From NCBI RefSeq assembly GCF_022539315.1, contig NC_066316.1, forward strand, positions 32,675,245 through 32,739,244: 64,000 nucleotides of DNA, read 5' to 3'. Under the pieces are notes generated by a model. That model ran no database searches and was not told the origin of the DNA. It was given only the letters and a program-made list of their open reading frames with translations. Shown in pieces: positions 34,946-47,887 of this stretch. The DNA is from Serinus canaria (Eukaryota; Chordata; Aves; Passeriformes; Fringillidae). Both the position numbers and the translations under genes were made by a program. Position 1 is the first letter of the stretch, and every line of letters starts with the position of its first letter.

Positions 34946-37314
34946 TACTTTTATAATCTAACTTCGCAACTCATTGTGGGTAAGAATAGGAGGATTAAAT
35001 ATTTGAAGCTTTGAAGTAAATGTGATCCATGTTTCTGTGTTGCCTCGCACATAAATGTGGTTTGGATGCAGGGGAAGTTTTTTGTCTGTTGAGACGGTAT
35101 AAGCAGTTCCTGTACCTTGTGCTGACTCTGTGTTGCTGTGAATGTAATTTATAGTTCTTAAAACAAGGTGAGGGCAATCAGTGACATAAGCTATGAGCCT
35201 TCATAGGATTGGCCTTCTTTCTAAAGCTCATCTCTTATCAAGAGAATGTTTGGACTCCCAGCACAATTTTAAAAAGCAGCCCTGTTTTTGTACCAGCTCC
35301 TGAATAATCCGTTGTCGACCTCCTTCCCTACTGCCATTTATTTGGGCTCTTTTAAAAGAAGTGTTTCTATAATAGCTACTGAAGAACTCAGTAGCTACTC
35401 TTGTGTTGGATCTGTTCCTAAAATACCCAGTGTAGAGGTGATCAGTGTGCCCTTGATGCTGGATAAGTATTACAATGCAGGTGGCAACATCCTGCTGTAC
35501 TGCCCCTGCTGCCTCTGTAGTTTTTAATGTGTTAACTTCCCGTGTGAGGAGTGATGGTGTGCGTCTCACCCTTGAAGGATTTTTCTTGGGTTGTGCGTTG
35601 AGGATCAGTGCCCTAACTAGACTTGACTCTGATCTCTGTACTTCAAATGAACAGTTGCCCCAATTGGTCTGTGACTGTTCTGTACAAAATTTCAAAATTT
35701 AGGTGTCTCTATATTTGCTAAGACTTTGTTTGTTGCAAACATTCAGAATCAGTAATTTAACAAGCCACCTGCACTTTTGCAGAATGCCATAAGTCCCTGA
35801 AGTGACTTTGTGGAAGCATGTTTGTAGGGGGGTTGTTTTTTATGGAGTGCCTGATGACAGTAACATGTGGGTCTGGTTACCTTTGATTAAGCACTTAATG
35901 TTGCCCATGAAAACAAATATTAAATTGTCTCTGAGCATGTGATGTAGTAGCATGTCCTACACCCTTTGTGGTTATTCACATCAGTCATTTTTGAGGAACT
36001 ATCCAGGTTGCTTTTGTTAGTGTGACAGCATAGCCCACATCCTGCTTAGATTCTTAGTATACTTTTTTGTCTTTTTTTACTGTTTAGTCCTGCTGTCTTG
36101 CTTAGTCCCTAAATTTTACTTTTGTATGGTGCTGCCCTTGTTGTCAGTGCAAGTGACTTTTTAGGTTAATGGACCCAGTTAAAGTAGTGAAGTAAAAAAA
36201 GAAACAGAGGGACTCATTGGTCCCCAGGACTAAACTCGCAGACTGAGCTCTGATAAACTCATCTACATCTTGAGTATCTTAATGCAGCTCTTTATTTTTT
36301 TTCCCAAGCAAATTCCAGATAATTGTGCTTTATATAAATGTATATATATGAATGTATTAAAGTACAGGAATCTGTGTGGGAAACAGTTGAACAGCAACAC
36401 TTGGCATTTTGGAAAGAAGCAACTTGCCTTCCAGTGCTATTTTTGTGAACTTCATGTTCTACACCCGAGATAACTGATATACTTCACCTTCACATATTTT
36501 TCGAGGATCTCTTTACGAGCTTGGAACAGAAGTGCTTAACTTCAAGGGGTTTATTCTTTCCAAATAAATACCTCCTCTCAGCATCAAGCACTGCAGTCTC
36601 TAAATGTTGCATCTCCAAGGAGTTTTTTATTGATATGTGTTTAAGTTCATCTCCCTCCTCCCTGAATATTTCATGCTTCTGGAAAAAGCAAGACTGAACT
36701 GCTTCTCACCAGAACTTGAGCAGTTGCTCCCCATCTTTCCCACTCCTTCCCAGACTATACATGCCTCTCTCAAACTGCTGTTATCCTCCTCACCTTGCTG
36801 TATAAACGTTGAGTCTAACAGGAGCTCTGCTATGCATTTTGCAAGTAAGGTATGTGTACACAGAGGACTTGCATCCTGCTAGGCATGCAGAGTTTGTGTA
36901 GCTGTTTTCCCTACATTAGATCACAGCAGGAAGAAAATTCAAAAGGCAGAAGGGAAAAGCATTACGCTGCAATAACCATTTGAAAACTCCCAGATTAATA
37001 TTTCTGTTTCTTCAGTTGACACTATGTTATGCAAATTATCTCTCTGCTCACTAGAAGATAAACAGTAAGTCAGTTTTATAGCAAGTATATAAATTTGAAA
37101 TTCTAAGTTTTGCTGGTAGATGGTATGTATTCTTCAGCTTTTGAAACAGCCGGACTGACCGATCTCTCCATTTTAACAATGTGCAGCTCAGGAATGCAGG
37201 ACTCCTTATAAAAATCTAAAAGCATTCCTAAGTTGTCTTAACTTTGAGGAAAAGTCTTAAGATATGTTCAAATTTTCGGGAATTTTTGGAGAAATTGTGG
37301 CTGTCTTGGTTTGC

Positions 37315-37442
37315 ATCAAACTCTCCTTCCTCAGTAGGACAAGGGAAGAAAATAGGACAAAAAAGTTTGTGTGTTGAGGTAAGGACAGAGGGGTCATTCA
37401 CCAATTACCATCATGGTCAAAACAGACTTTACTTGGGGAAGT
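37315..37442 (-). mobile_element. Avian ERV LTR fragment
   Basis: The segment 'tgttgaggtaaggacagagg', then 'tcattcaccaattaccatca' and 'tggtcaaaacagact' corresponds to 'gagttgaggtaagaacca...atcactcattgaataccatcacgggcaaaacagct' in the LTR at 60185, in the same orientation. About 130 bp is convincingly related; the edges are uncertain and the sequence to about 37500 may belong too. Confidence 0.6.
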
Positions 37443-37770
37443 TTAGTGCAGCTTATCATCAGCTGACAACAAAGATGGGCAGTGAAAAAATGCTCTAGTA
37501 GGTGCCTTTGGGGGAGGTGAAAAGTGATTCAAACCCTAATTAAGCATGAGGCAAATAGATAATTCTTCTCCAGTTTTGGGTTTTTTTTGGTGTGGCCTGT
37601 ACAGGTAACAGTCTCCTTGCAGATGAATACACACATGGATGCTAGCTTGGTGCTTACTGTCAGAGAAGAGCCCAGGGGTTTCCTGTGACTTGCTTTGCCT
37701 ATGTATTTCATGTACAGCAGCACTGTTAAAATACACTGATGTTTATGCAGTGCTGCTGTCTGTGCTCTTT

Positions 37771-38300
37771 TCACAGAGTCAGTGAGGTTGGCAAAGACCT
37801 CAGAGATCGAGTCCAACCTGTGACAGAGCACCACCATGTCAACCAGACCGTGGCACTGAGTGACAGGTCCAGACTTTCCTTTCAATACCTCCAAGGTGAG
37901 TGACTCCACCACCTCTCTGGGCAGCCCATTCTAAAGCCTAATCACCCTTTCTGTGAAGAAATCCCTCGTGATGTCCAACCTGAACCTCCCCTCGCACAGC
38001 TGAAGACTGTGTCCTCCTGTCCTGTCTCTGGTTGCCTGGGGGAGGAGGCTGGCCCCACCTGGCTGCACCCTCCTTTAGGGACTTGTAGAGAGCAATGAGG
38101 TCACTCCTGAGTCTCCTTTTCTCCAGGCTAAAACCCCCCAGCTCCCTCAGACACTCCTCACAGGACTTGGGCTCCTGACCCTTCACCAGCTCTGTTGCCC
38201 TTCTCTGGATGTGCTCCAGCTCCTCAATGTCCTTCTTGCAGTGAGGGGCTCAGAAGTAGATGCAGTACTCAATTGTGGCCTCACCAGTGCCAAATACAGC
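37771..38300 (-). mobile_element. CR1 LINE fragment, minus strand
   Basis: A 5'-truncated CR1 copy of 0.53 kb. The 3' end is at the left ('tcacagagtcagtgaggttg', 'gcaaagacctcagagatcga'). Next comes the conserved 'gcccattctaaagcctaatc' / 'accctttctgtgaagaaatc' block, and then the end of ORF2, which on the minus strand gives '[20 protein letters not shown]' and '[11 protein letters not shown]'. Stops and frameshifts show it is inactive. It is antisense to AGPAT4. It is of a different subfamily from the copy at 20667, judging from its 3' region. Confidence 0.93.
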
Positions 38301-41300
38301 GGTTTTGGAGGCAACTGATATTGACTTGAAAGGCACTACTGAGACTGCTTAATCTGACCTGAGCATATTTTCATAATAGTCTTTGTAACTCATCCATCCA
38401 AGAATCTGGTTTAGATGACAAAATGCAAGAATAGGCATCATCATCTGGTTGGTTGTTTTTAACTTGCAACAAAGCATTTGAACACTGAATCAAAGACTAG
38501 ATAAAAGTGAAAGCTTTCATGTAAGCTTCAAATACGTACTGAATAAATGAGAGGTATAGTACTGACTTGCCTCTCTTCATCTCAATCTAGATGCTGTCAG
38601 ATACATACCATATTGCTTTCCACACTCCAGTAACTCTTTATTCTACTTGAACTTTGGAAACAGTGGGTGGCACTTCTTTGCTTCATTTGTGTGCTTTCTT
38701 TAAAAGTGCAAGCACTTGTGTTCTTTGTGAAATCTCTAGTTGTAGTCTCAAAACACTGACTGACTTGGAAGTATGAAATAGAACTGTTCATTGGCCTCTG
38801 CTGACATGAAGTTCTTCACTAGGCATATCACTTCTATGACCTCCTGGTCAGTTAGTCTAAGCAGAAGGAAATGCTGAGAGTAGCTGGATTGGATCTTGCT
38901 GAAGAATGGAAGTTGGAGAGAAAAGAGTCAGAATGAATAAAACCTGAACATGTAAGCTCTTAGTCACATGAATAGATGCTTGCTGACTTGGTCCCTAAAC
39001 AGACATTTGAGGTTTGAGTCTTCTGTTTTGTATCCAAAGGAAAACTGTTGTAAAGAATGTCCCTGTCTGGGTTAGATGCTCTATCTAGCCATTTTCTCCT
39101 AATTAATTTTAAGGGGTGTTTGATAGAAGAGTACTTCTTGGCAGCATTCTGATCTTAATAGCTTCTGAGAAAATGCATTGATTTGCCCTTTTGTTTCTAA
39201 AAGATTGCTGTAATTTTCAGTCATTATCTATAAGGAAATCACTAATTTATTAAACCAGCATCATGGATTAAGAATTAAAGACCTGACTCTTTTATCACTT
39301 AAACTGGTGTTATGTTGATGTTACCCAGGAGGACTGTTAGAAAGACTTAAGTGTAAGGTGTTCCAGTGGACTCTTAAATGTATGTTTCTAGACTTCATTT
39401 ATAAGATCAGAACTGATGCTTTTTGTTACTTGTACAAAGAATAAATTGCATTCATGGAGTGTGGGTAATGAAGGACAGTAAAAAAAAATCTTATGAGTTA
39501 ATGTCTGAGAAATAGAAGCTTAGCTACCATTCCATATACAATGTTTAGGTTGCATATTTTATAAGTAGTCAAAAGAGAAAATTTCTCTGTGTAGTTCCCA
39601 CTTTTTGGAAAAAAGGGATTTCATCGGTGTCTCTCATTTCTTGTTCCTTTTGCAAGCAAGTTAGGTTAGATGCCTTTGGATGGTACTGCTTAAATAGATT
39701 TAGTTTGCCTTAAAACAGCTCTCTGAAGCTTCACCAAATTGAAGTTTGATGGCTGAAGTAGGAAAGTGAGGAATTAATTACTTTCAGACATTCCATTGTG
39801 GCTTAACAAAATTGTAAGGCAAGAATTATGTTTTATCAGGGTTATCTCATATTTGTTTATTTTATTTCTGTGAAGTTTTATTTTAAAGACACAGCAGGAA
39901 GTAAATGATTCACATAAATGTAACATTTTAATAAAGTTTAGCATCTGTTATAACAAATAGGTAACAAAAATATTACTGGATTAATTGATGGACAAAACGG
40001 CTAATTATTTTTGTTAGTAAGTCCATCTGTCATCTGCTTTCTATGGTAGATTTATGTTGATTATATCAAATTGTGAGTTTTCAGATCTTCACTAATAAGC
40101 AGTGCTCTGGTCTTTATTTGTGGCTGCTGTTTTTATGTTTTATTCCCTGGCTTACTGATCTCTGGGAATTACCTTAGTGTGATTCTGTGGGATAGGTTTT
40201 TTTTTTTGTGCTAGTCTGCCTGTTTAATTCTTTCTGATCATTTTTAGCCAAGGACAGTAGGATAAACCCAGCCATCAGGGTTTTGGATGCTGTAGAGTCT
40301 TTGAAACCATCCACTTCTAGGTAGCTGTTTGCTTCTGTTCTGACTGTTTTAAAGAAAGTTGCTGCCTTTTTCTTTTTGATTGTTTGGCTTTGTCTTCTGA
40401 GTGTTCATTGGATGGATTGGAGAAGAAACACAGCAGTGGTTCGTGGTTCCTACTAGACAACATTTCTCATTCGGCTTAGCCTTCAAAAACAAAGCCTTTT
40501 GTCAAAGCCCAAACTAGTAAATTGTCTGCCACCCTAAGAATCATATCTTTAATAGGAAGGTTTGTTAAAGCTGGAAAAGCTTTTTGCAAGTATCGTGACA
40601 GTGGTTTACTACAATGAATAAAGGCCTGTTCTGCCATTCTGGGCTACAGCTGGTGTCAGCTGTGGTACTGAATAGCACAGCAAGATAAAGGGAACAGAAG
40701 GGCACATTTTGTCTGCTAATAATAGGCTTGGGACTGCCATAAACTCTTTATATAAATTATGCAACAATACAGATTCTCTTTCTTAAATTTTTGCGCATTT
40801 TCCTTGCGGTTGAAACTGGCTAAATAACTTGGGAAGGCTCTGCAGCCGTTCTTGTGTGTGCTCTTTGATGTGGCGAGCAGAGTCAGCAAAGGGCTGTAAC
40901 AAATGTTTCAGGTCATTGATCAAGACTCAGTGCCTCACATAATAGGGTCTCATATAAACTAAAAGGATAGGCGTAAAGATTTTTTTCATCAGTTAATTCC
41001 CTAGGCTGCTGACAGCTGCTGTTTTGTTTTTTGCATGCGACTGGCACATTCAGAAATACTGTCTCAGGGTTTCCTCCCTGGAAAAACTCTTCCATGCCTC
41101 AGAGGGGGAAACAGTGGAGGAGTGGAACAGGATGGCAGAAGCACCTCCTGTCAACTGTACTCAGACTACTGGGGGTTGTGTTTGCTGAGAGATGAGTGTT
41201 CATTCTAGTGGTGGTGGTAGTGATGGTGGGGGGAGGTCAGCGCAATATTTGATAGGTCAGAACACTTTGCAGAGGACCCTTCCTCTGCTCAATTGCTAAG

Positions 41301-42056
41301 GTTGGACTGGACCTTTCCAAAATATCACAAACATTTCATAAGTAACCTTAGAATTGATTCCTTTCTGGAAACATTTCTGGGTCACGGGTTAGTACTGTTA
41401 TTGATGTTTCATTTCTGGGTTTATGGATTATAACTGACAGAATCAGTGTCAAGAAATAATTGAACAAATTGTGTGTATTGTGCATAGCCAAGCTTTTATT
41501 CTCTTGCCAAAATCAACTGTTACTTGAGTATGAGAGGGGAAGAAGACAATAAAGCTAGAATTAAGGGGCTGCTGCCTCTTGTTTGGGGACCATAGCTAGT
41601 AGAGAAAACCACATCTCTTAACTAAGCTCTAAAGCTTGCATTTAATTTGGAGCTGCTCTTGAAGATTACAGAGGTGACAGTGTATGTCTCATGAAGTATG
41701 GACAAGTCAAATAAAAATACAAGTTCATATGAAAACTGTCATATAGTTCAAACCAAAATATTTGCTCATATTTTGTCAATGAAAACCTTATAAAAGAGTA
41801 TTTTAGTCCATGGAGTAGAGTCATATGCTCACAGGTTTTGCAGAGTTAAGACTGAAATTTAAGAATTGGTTTCCAAAGGCAAATGTAAATTGGTTCACAA
41901 ATACAGTATTCTCTTTATGCTGTTACTTTTGCAAATACTGACATCAGGCCTTTTCCTACAATAGATTTAATTTTTATATAAGTGTAAGCATGAAGTTTAA
42001 TTCTGTCTGTGGAAATTAATGCACTCTGTAACTGCTGATACTATTTGGTTTTGCAG

Positions 42057-42109
42057 GTTTTCTTCTGAATTTTGTGTCTGAAGGTATCCTCTTGCTTTCT
42101 CAGCAAATC
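42057..42109 (+). other. AGPAT4: AGPAT4 5' UTR portion of exon 2
   Basis: 53 bases between the splice acceptor and the start codon. It contains no upstream ATG. It is open in the AGPAT4 frame, so an N-terminal extension from exon 1 is not formally excluded, but homology starts at the ATG. Confidence 0.8.
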
Positions 42110-42287
42110 ATGGACATCATTGGCTTTCTGAAGTCGCAATTCATTTGCCACCTTCTGATCTGCTACATATTTATAGTGTCAGGACTGATCATTAACTTCA
42201 TTCAACTCTTTACACTTATACTTTGGCCAATCAACAAGCAACTGTTCAGGAAGATCAACTGCAGGCTGGCTTACTGCATTTCAAGCC
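42110..42287 (+). CDS. AGPAT4: AGPAT4 first coding exon (LPA acyltransferase delta, N-terminus)
   Basis: Encodes 59 residues plus one base of the next codon, starting MDIIGFLKSQFICHLLICYI and ending INCRLAYCISS. It aligns almost residue for residue with the N-terminus of human AGPAT4 (MDLAGLLKSQFLCHLVFCYV...). The start has A at -3 and G at +4, a strong Kozak context. The donor is C/GTAAGA with GT at 42288-42289; the dangling C fits the Gln codon that follows in human. Residues 11-40 form a long hydrophobic segment, the first membrane helix. AGPAT4 acylates lysophosphatidic acid to phosphatidic acid in glycerophospholipid synthesis, on ER and mitochondrial membranes. The catalytic NHxxxxD motif is in a later exon outside this window, so only the membrane anchor is visible here. 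Confidence 0.97.
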
Positions 42288-45049
42288 GTAAGATTTCTTC
42301 TTTTCTTTTTTTCCTTTTTTTTTTTTTTTGTTTAAGTATTTTCATATTTTGTCTTGAGGGATTTGGTAGAAAAGTTCTGGATTTCAAAGCCTATATAAAG
42401 GTCATGTCTGCTTCCTACAGCACCTGCACTTGTATGAAGAGATGTATGCCTTGTTGAAATGTCTTCTTGTGCTGAAATGTTTTGCTCTTTTATAGTGGGA
42501 TGCTTGCTTGACTCAGTATGTTGAAGTATGATTGCCTCTCATTTGGCTGTCCATCATGTTTCATTAAACCAAATGAGAAATATTGACCAAATAATGCATC
42601 TCAGCAAGTTCAGCTATTATCTGTAGGCTTACAGTGTTAACAAGTCACTTCCAATAACACTTTCAATCTTTTTATCCCCCATGATTTTGTTTATGGTCTT
42701 GTTTTAAATGTTTCACATGCAAATCTGATTCAGGACTGGGAAATAACAGAAAAAAAGGAAAAATGTTTGATTTCATGTGTTTTTTTCTTAGGCCAGTTAT
42801 AAATTGTTTTTTTTCTTTGAATGGGATTTCAGATGTTCAGCTGCATCTGTATGTATTCAGTATATACATGTAGTTATAATGCAGAATATAGCAGGTAGCC
42901 TGTAATCATTTGAAAGAAGCAGGGATTGAAATGATACTGATTTTTCTGGGAGATATGGGAGCATGACCTAAGGATGTTGTAGAAAGAGCAGACCTTTGAC
43001 TCCTGAGATGTGACAGATTACTGGCACTTGACGAAACAGGTATTCCAGTGGAATGAGTGACAGCTGTACGCATTTGTTTGTTCTCTGTTAGAGGGAGTTT
43101 AGTGGAATCTTCACCTGACAACAGTGAATTATCAGAGAATTTGAAATTTTCATGTTATAATCAGTTTGCTTATATATTTGCTTTTAAAGAGCTGCAACTG
43201 CAGTTTCAGCAATTTTATTGTACTGCTGCTTCTGACTTCCACATAACTGCATTAACATACAGCAGAAAGAATTCTTCATAGAAACTGTTATAGAAATGCT
43301 AATGTACCCACATACAGTATTTAGGAATGTGCTGTTAAATTTGTCCACTTCCAGAGAGTTCCCTGGGCCTTTCTGGATCTCAAAAGTACTTTCTTAGAAG
43401 AAAACTGTTGAAAAATGCATGCTTTTTGTTGCTCCCTAAAGATTATCCTTGTGTGATGTCACTGTCAGTGCTGAGTGACTTATGGATGTTTTTGTACTGG
43501 GGAAAACAACCTTCCAGTACAGCATTTAACAACTGTGCTGTAGAAATGCAGCAAAATGGTTTCTTTCAAGTAACCTTTTCTGCTACTAGGAGCCTGAAAC
43601 AGAAAAACATAGTTAGTATTCAAAATCAGCTGTGAGGTAGAAATCTGTCATAAGCCTCAACTTGGAGGCCTCTAGGGATTATTTATCTTTCATCAGTGAC
43701 TCTGATGAGTAACAATTCAAAGCATATTTTTAAAATATACTTTTGGCTTAAATTGCAAGTGCGTCAGAGTGCATAGTCCCAAATAAATTGGGGGTGTTGT
43801 TTTATTATTTCTGTAATGGAGAGAAGATGTTCTTTCTGAAAAATTTCTTTTTTGCTGTGTGTTGGTCCCTGAAGTATTGAGTTTGCCAATGCTATTCATT
43901 TACGTGTACAAAGAGCAGTATTGAATCTGGCCAGGGTTTTACCTTTTGCCTGGCAGCATAGTGTATGTTTGAAGCCATGGCATGTAGAAGATACTGTACA
44001 CATATAGGTATATATTATTATTTTTCATGCAATGCCTTCTGCCCATTCTTGCTTTTGGCTACTTAGTGCAGAGATATTAGCTATTCTGCAGTCTTCAGGC
44101 TGAATCCTTCAGTTTAGCTCAATCTAGTCTGATCTAGGGTATGGACAGTATGGAAGCGGGAGTAATCCTGAATGCTTGTCCTTGGTGAGGGAGATGGCTT
44201 TATACTCAGGGTTGCTGATCTAGTCTTCAGTGTTGATGCCACTGGAATAGATTGCGTGGTGAGCTTTTTGCCCAGTCATGCTCAGAACAAAGTGTGTCTA
44301 GGTTAAAGCCATTTTTTTGGATTTACAACAGAGCAAGCTAGCATTTGATGAGTCACACTTATCTGAGTGATATTTGGAAAGGGGAAAATGATTGTTAATT
44401 TGAAAAACTATTTCAAAGAACTAAAGACCAATTAATCAAAGTAGATGTGTTTTTGGGGGCCACTGATGTGGTGACTAATAAGTCAGGTCTGTATGGGTCT
44501 GATGAAAGTCATGGAAACAGCCTACAGTTGGAGACAATGAGGTTCAACTTTGGAGAATATAAAGAGGTGTGTGCTTTTGCGGTGGTGACAAGAATCATGT
44601 TGCCTTGAGAGCCTAATACAGCCTGAGTCACAAGTCAACCAAAGAGTGAAATAGAGCAGGCATGGTTTAATTGAAAAATGAAATGAAAGCAGCAGTTGTC
44701 CTTAGATCCTGCAAGTTCAGTTGTTTTCCATTTGATGTCATAGGTAGAGATAAAAGGCTCCATGAAATTGGGGTGTTATTTTGTCTTTGATGCTGTGCTC
44801 TTTGGACAAGTTGGGGGGGTTTTGTATTTCAAGTAGTGGTATTTTCTTACACCCTTTTCCTTCTATCTCCTTCCTAATATAAGAATGTAATATTCTCACT
44901 TCCCCTCATGCACTGTCTGCTGCCATAATGCAAATGGGAAGCTAAAGTTCTCTTGTGATTAATGATTTGTCCTCACTTGAGTAGTACAGCTTGAATTGGG
45001 GTGCTTCTCTGTTCACATGGATCAAACCAGACTAGCTTGACTGAAGTAT

Positions 45050-45450
45050 TCATGGAATCATTAAGGTTGGAAAAGACCCTTATGACTGAGTGCAACTGGC
45101 AGCTCAGCGCTGCCAAATCCACCACAAAACCATGTCCCTAGGAGCCACATCAACACATCTTATAAATATCTCCAAAGATGATGACTCAAATCCTGGGCAG
45201 CCTGTTCCAGTGCTTGACAACCCTTTCCATGAAGAATGTTTCCCAAATACCCAATCTAAACCTTTCTGGGTGCAGTTTGAATCTGTTTCCTTTTGTCCTG
45301 TCACTTTTTACTTGGGAAAAGAGGCCCCACTTTACTACAGCCTCCTTTCAGATAGGTGTAGCGAATGATGAGGTCTCCCCTGATCCTCCTTTTCTCCCTC
45401 AGTTGCTCCTCATAAGACTTGTGCCCCAGACCCTTCAGCAGCTTCATGCC
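45050..45450 (-). mobile_element. CR1 LINE fragment, minus strand
   Basis: A 0.4-kb diverged CR1. The left end is the CR1 3' terminus ('tcatggaatcattaaggttg', 'gaaaagacccttatgactga'). It continues through 'gggcagcctgttccagtgct' into the end of ORF2, where the minus strand reads '[20 protein letters not shown]' and '[14 protein letters not shown]'. The usual 'LGLFSLE' segment between 'LRE' and 'KRR' is missing, which is a small in-frame deletion. It is inactive. Confidence 0.9.
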
Positions 45451-46119
45451 ATGAACTGCCTGCATGGAGTAGCTGTGGTGTGGTAGTTGAGCACAGGTAG
45501 CTGTGCAGGCTGCTGCTTCTCTGCCGTGAGTTTGGCACCTGCACTGCAGCTTCTCCCCATCTAAAGCCACAGACATCAAGCTTCTCATCAATGCAAGTTA
45601 AAGAGCTAAAAATCTGGTTTCCAGTTTGAATTGACAGAAGGATTAACTAGAGCAACAACTTGCTTTTAATGAAGCAGAGCAGGGGTAATGGCACATACCA
45701 AGTTGCCTTCGGCAACTGGTGATGAGAAGTTATTGCCATTCTTGAAACCAGTTGTGAGTCAGCAGGGTGAGCTTAACTTCTCTACTGACCTGCCCCAATA
45801 TGTAATAGCATTGGGATGCTCTCCAAAGGGTGTGTTATCCATTCCCCATATTGCAGTTTGGGTTGCTTTTATATCTCCAAGATACTTCTCATACTTTACT
45901 ATGAGTAAACTCGTCCTGTTTGATCCTGTTATCCCGTTTGACAAATACATACAGAGTAATGGTTAGTTCTAGTGCTATGTCTTCTGTATGTCTTGATCTT
46001 TACCGAAGAGTGTTGTTGCAAAGAGTGGACATCCAGCTTCAAAAGAAAAAACTTTTGTGTTGGTCTTGAAATGAGCCAAAAGATTGGTAATGGTTATGCA
46101 CCCTCTTTCATGTTTAAAC

Positions 46120-46168
46120 AAAAAAAAAAACAAACAAAAAAAAAACCCCAAAACAAAGAGCAAAAGAA
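46120..46168 (+). repeat. A-rich low-complexity tract
   Basis: Mostly A with scattered C, (AAAC)n-like. The open frames across it on both strands are low complexity only. Confidence 0.9.
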
Positions 46169-47820
46169 ACCACACATACAAGAACCTAATAACCCTCCCA
46201 AATAAAAACAGGACACCAAAATCTTAGGGCTTCTAAACTGCAGAAAATATTTTCTGGTTTCAGATATATATTCATGGATGGGTTTAACTGCCTATTAATC
46301 CACTCCCCCTTTGCTAAAATGACAACCTGGATAAACTCCCTTATACTGAAATCAACAGAGTGCACCCTATTAAGGAAATTGAGCACTGCAAACCTCAGTA
46401 GGGTGATAACAATAAAAATTTCAAACAAAAGTGTGCTTGGAAGTTGGCATAAGAGCAAAGGTTGGGCAAGCAATCAATCTTGGGTTTTATTTTTAAATAA
46501 TTTAGGGACATTTTGTCCTCAGTTTCTTCTTCTGAAAGGCAGCGAACCAAGGTAGGAAGCACTTAGTGTGGAATACATCACAGTTCTCATAGATGCTGTT
46601 TGTGCCTGAATTGGAAGAGCAGGGAATACACCTTACTCATCCCTCTCATGTCATAGCAAACCACCACAAGGGGTGCACACAGCTTTTCTGCAGTAGCTTG
46701 GACAGTTGGCCAAACACATAGAGGGAGGAGGTTGTCTTGGGATTCATACCATAAATGCACATAGCTACTCAGATTGCTGGGCAGTGGGAAAGTGGTTTAT
46801 ACTTCCCAAGTCAGTTTGTGCTTGCTTGGCTGTTGAAGTGCAACCCCAGGTCAAGCACAAGAGCGTGCTGGAATCCTGTGGACTGTTCAGGACCCGTGCC
46901 TAGACCATGAGAATGGGACATACACATACAGTGTACGTGGCTTCTTTAGAGGTGCAGAGTGGAGGTATTTGCCTGTGAGTAGAGCAGTGTTGTTATCTTG
47001 TCCTCTTGCTGACACTGCACTGGGAGGAAATGAGCTTCTTGTGCTCCCAGGGTGAGTGGCAAACTGGCCTCCTGCTGACTGCACAGGTGAAGGTTGAATA
47101 AAGAGAGCACCTGACAGTAATGACATGGTCGTGTGGACATGTGCACAAGGGCCTTAAAAACAACCAGCTTAGCTTCTAATCTGCCTTCATAAATAAATTA
47201 TAGCAGTACTAATACCTGTTGTTATGCCATGAAAGGAGTGTTATTACACCTCTGGGTAAAGTTACACTATGGAGGCTGCAGTTTGTAGATCCTGCTGAGG
47301 AGAAGGACCTTGTTTGCATTGAAAGAGGCACCCTGATCCCTCTTCATTGACTGCAGCAAAAGCAAGGTGGAAACTGATTCTTCTTATAACTGAGCTTCCT
47401 AGAAACAAAATCAGAGGAAATTGAGAACTACTTCAAGTTTCATCATCTTGTCTGTTACAGCACAGTAAAGCTAATTCCTTCCATGTATAACTATAGGATT
47501 TGCAGTGTGAGGACTGAATATCTGAACAAGGTTTTGTGGTAGTATCAGGGCCATGCTAATCCTCAGTCCTTTGTTTCTTGGAGTTTAGAGGAGCCCTCAG
47601 CTATTTTATTTCTTTGTAGGAAGGTGGTGCTGAGGCAGGGAGGTGAATTCTTGCCTCTGGTGCAGTTAAGTAGTTGGGAAGGGCAGGGAAGCAAGAGGTA
47701 CCCAGAGAAATAGGACTTTCTTCTTCCTTTACTACCATCTTATGCTGTAGAGAAAGCAATCTGCTATTGTCAAAGTATGGCATAGTGTCCTTAACACAGT
47801 CCTATTGTATTTTATTTATA

Positions 47821-47887
47821 AAGCAATAAATAAGTTATTGCTTAATAACTTATTATTAAGCAATAACTTAATAATAAGTTATTAAGC
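47821..47887. repeat. AT-rich palindrome cluster
   Basis: Arm 47840-47860 (gcttaataacttattattaag) is exactly complementary over 21 bases to 47867-47887, with a 6-base loop (caataa). An overlapping smaller stem pairs 47821-47829 (aagcaataa) with 47835-47843. The motif aagcaata/ttattgctt recurs, suggesting growth by local inverted duplication. Confidence 0.92.

Larger units (their letters stand above)
28156..42056 (+). other. AGPAT4: AGPAT4 intron 1
   Basis: Inferred 13.9-kb intron between the CpG-island exon and the first coding exon; the acceptor reads TTGGTTTTGCAG ending at 42056. It holds a 22-base A run (29220-29241), a minisatellite (34792-34945), an LTR fragment (about 37315-37442) and a CR1 copy (37771-38300). 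Between 28.8 and 34.8 kb and between 38.3 and 42.0 kb I see no exon or nameable repeat. The open frames 35228-35695 and 34012-34455 (minus strand) have no recognisable content. Confidence 0.65.

Noticed and set aside
35228..35695. 155-codon open frame on the minus strand in AGPAT4 intron 1
   Set aside because: No motif or domain seen and an overlapping + strand frame of similar quality. I considered an ERV fragment but found no gag, pol or env signature.
41274..41340. Possible CR1 3' end (aaggttggactggac)
   Set aside because: The match is about 15 bases and lacks the rest of the CR1 tail.
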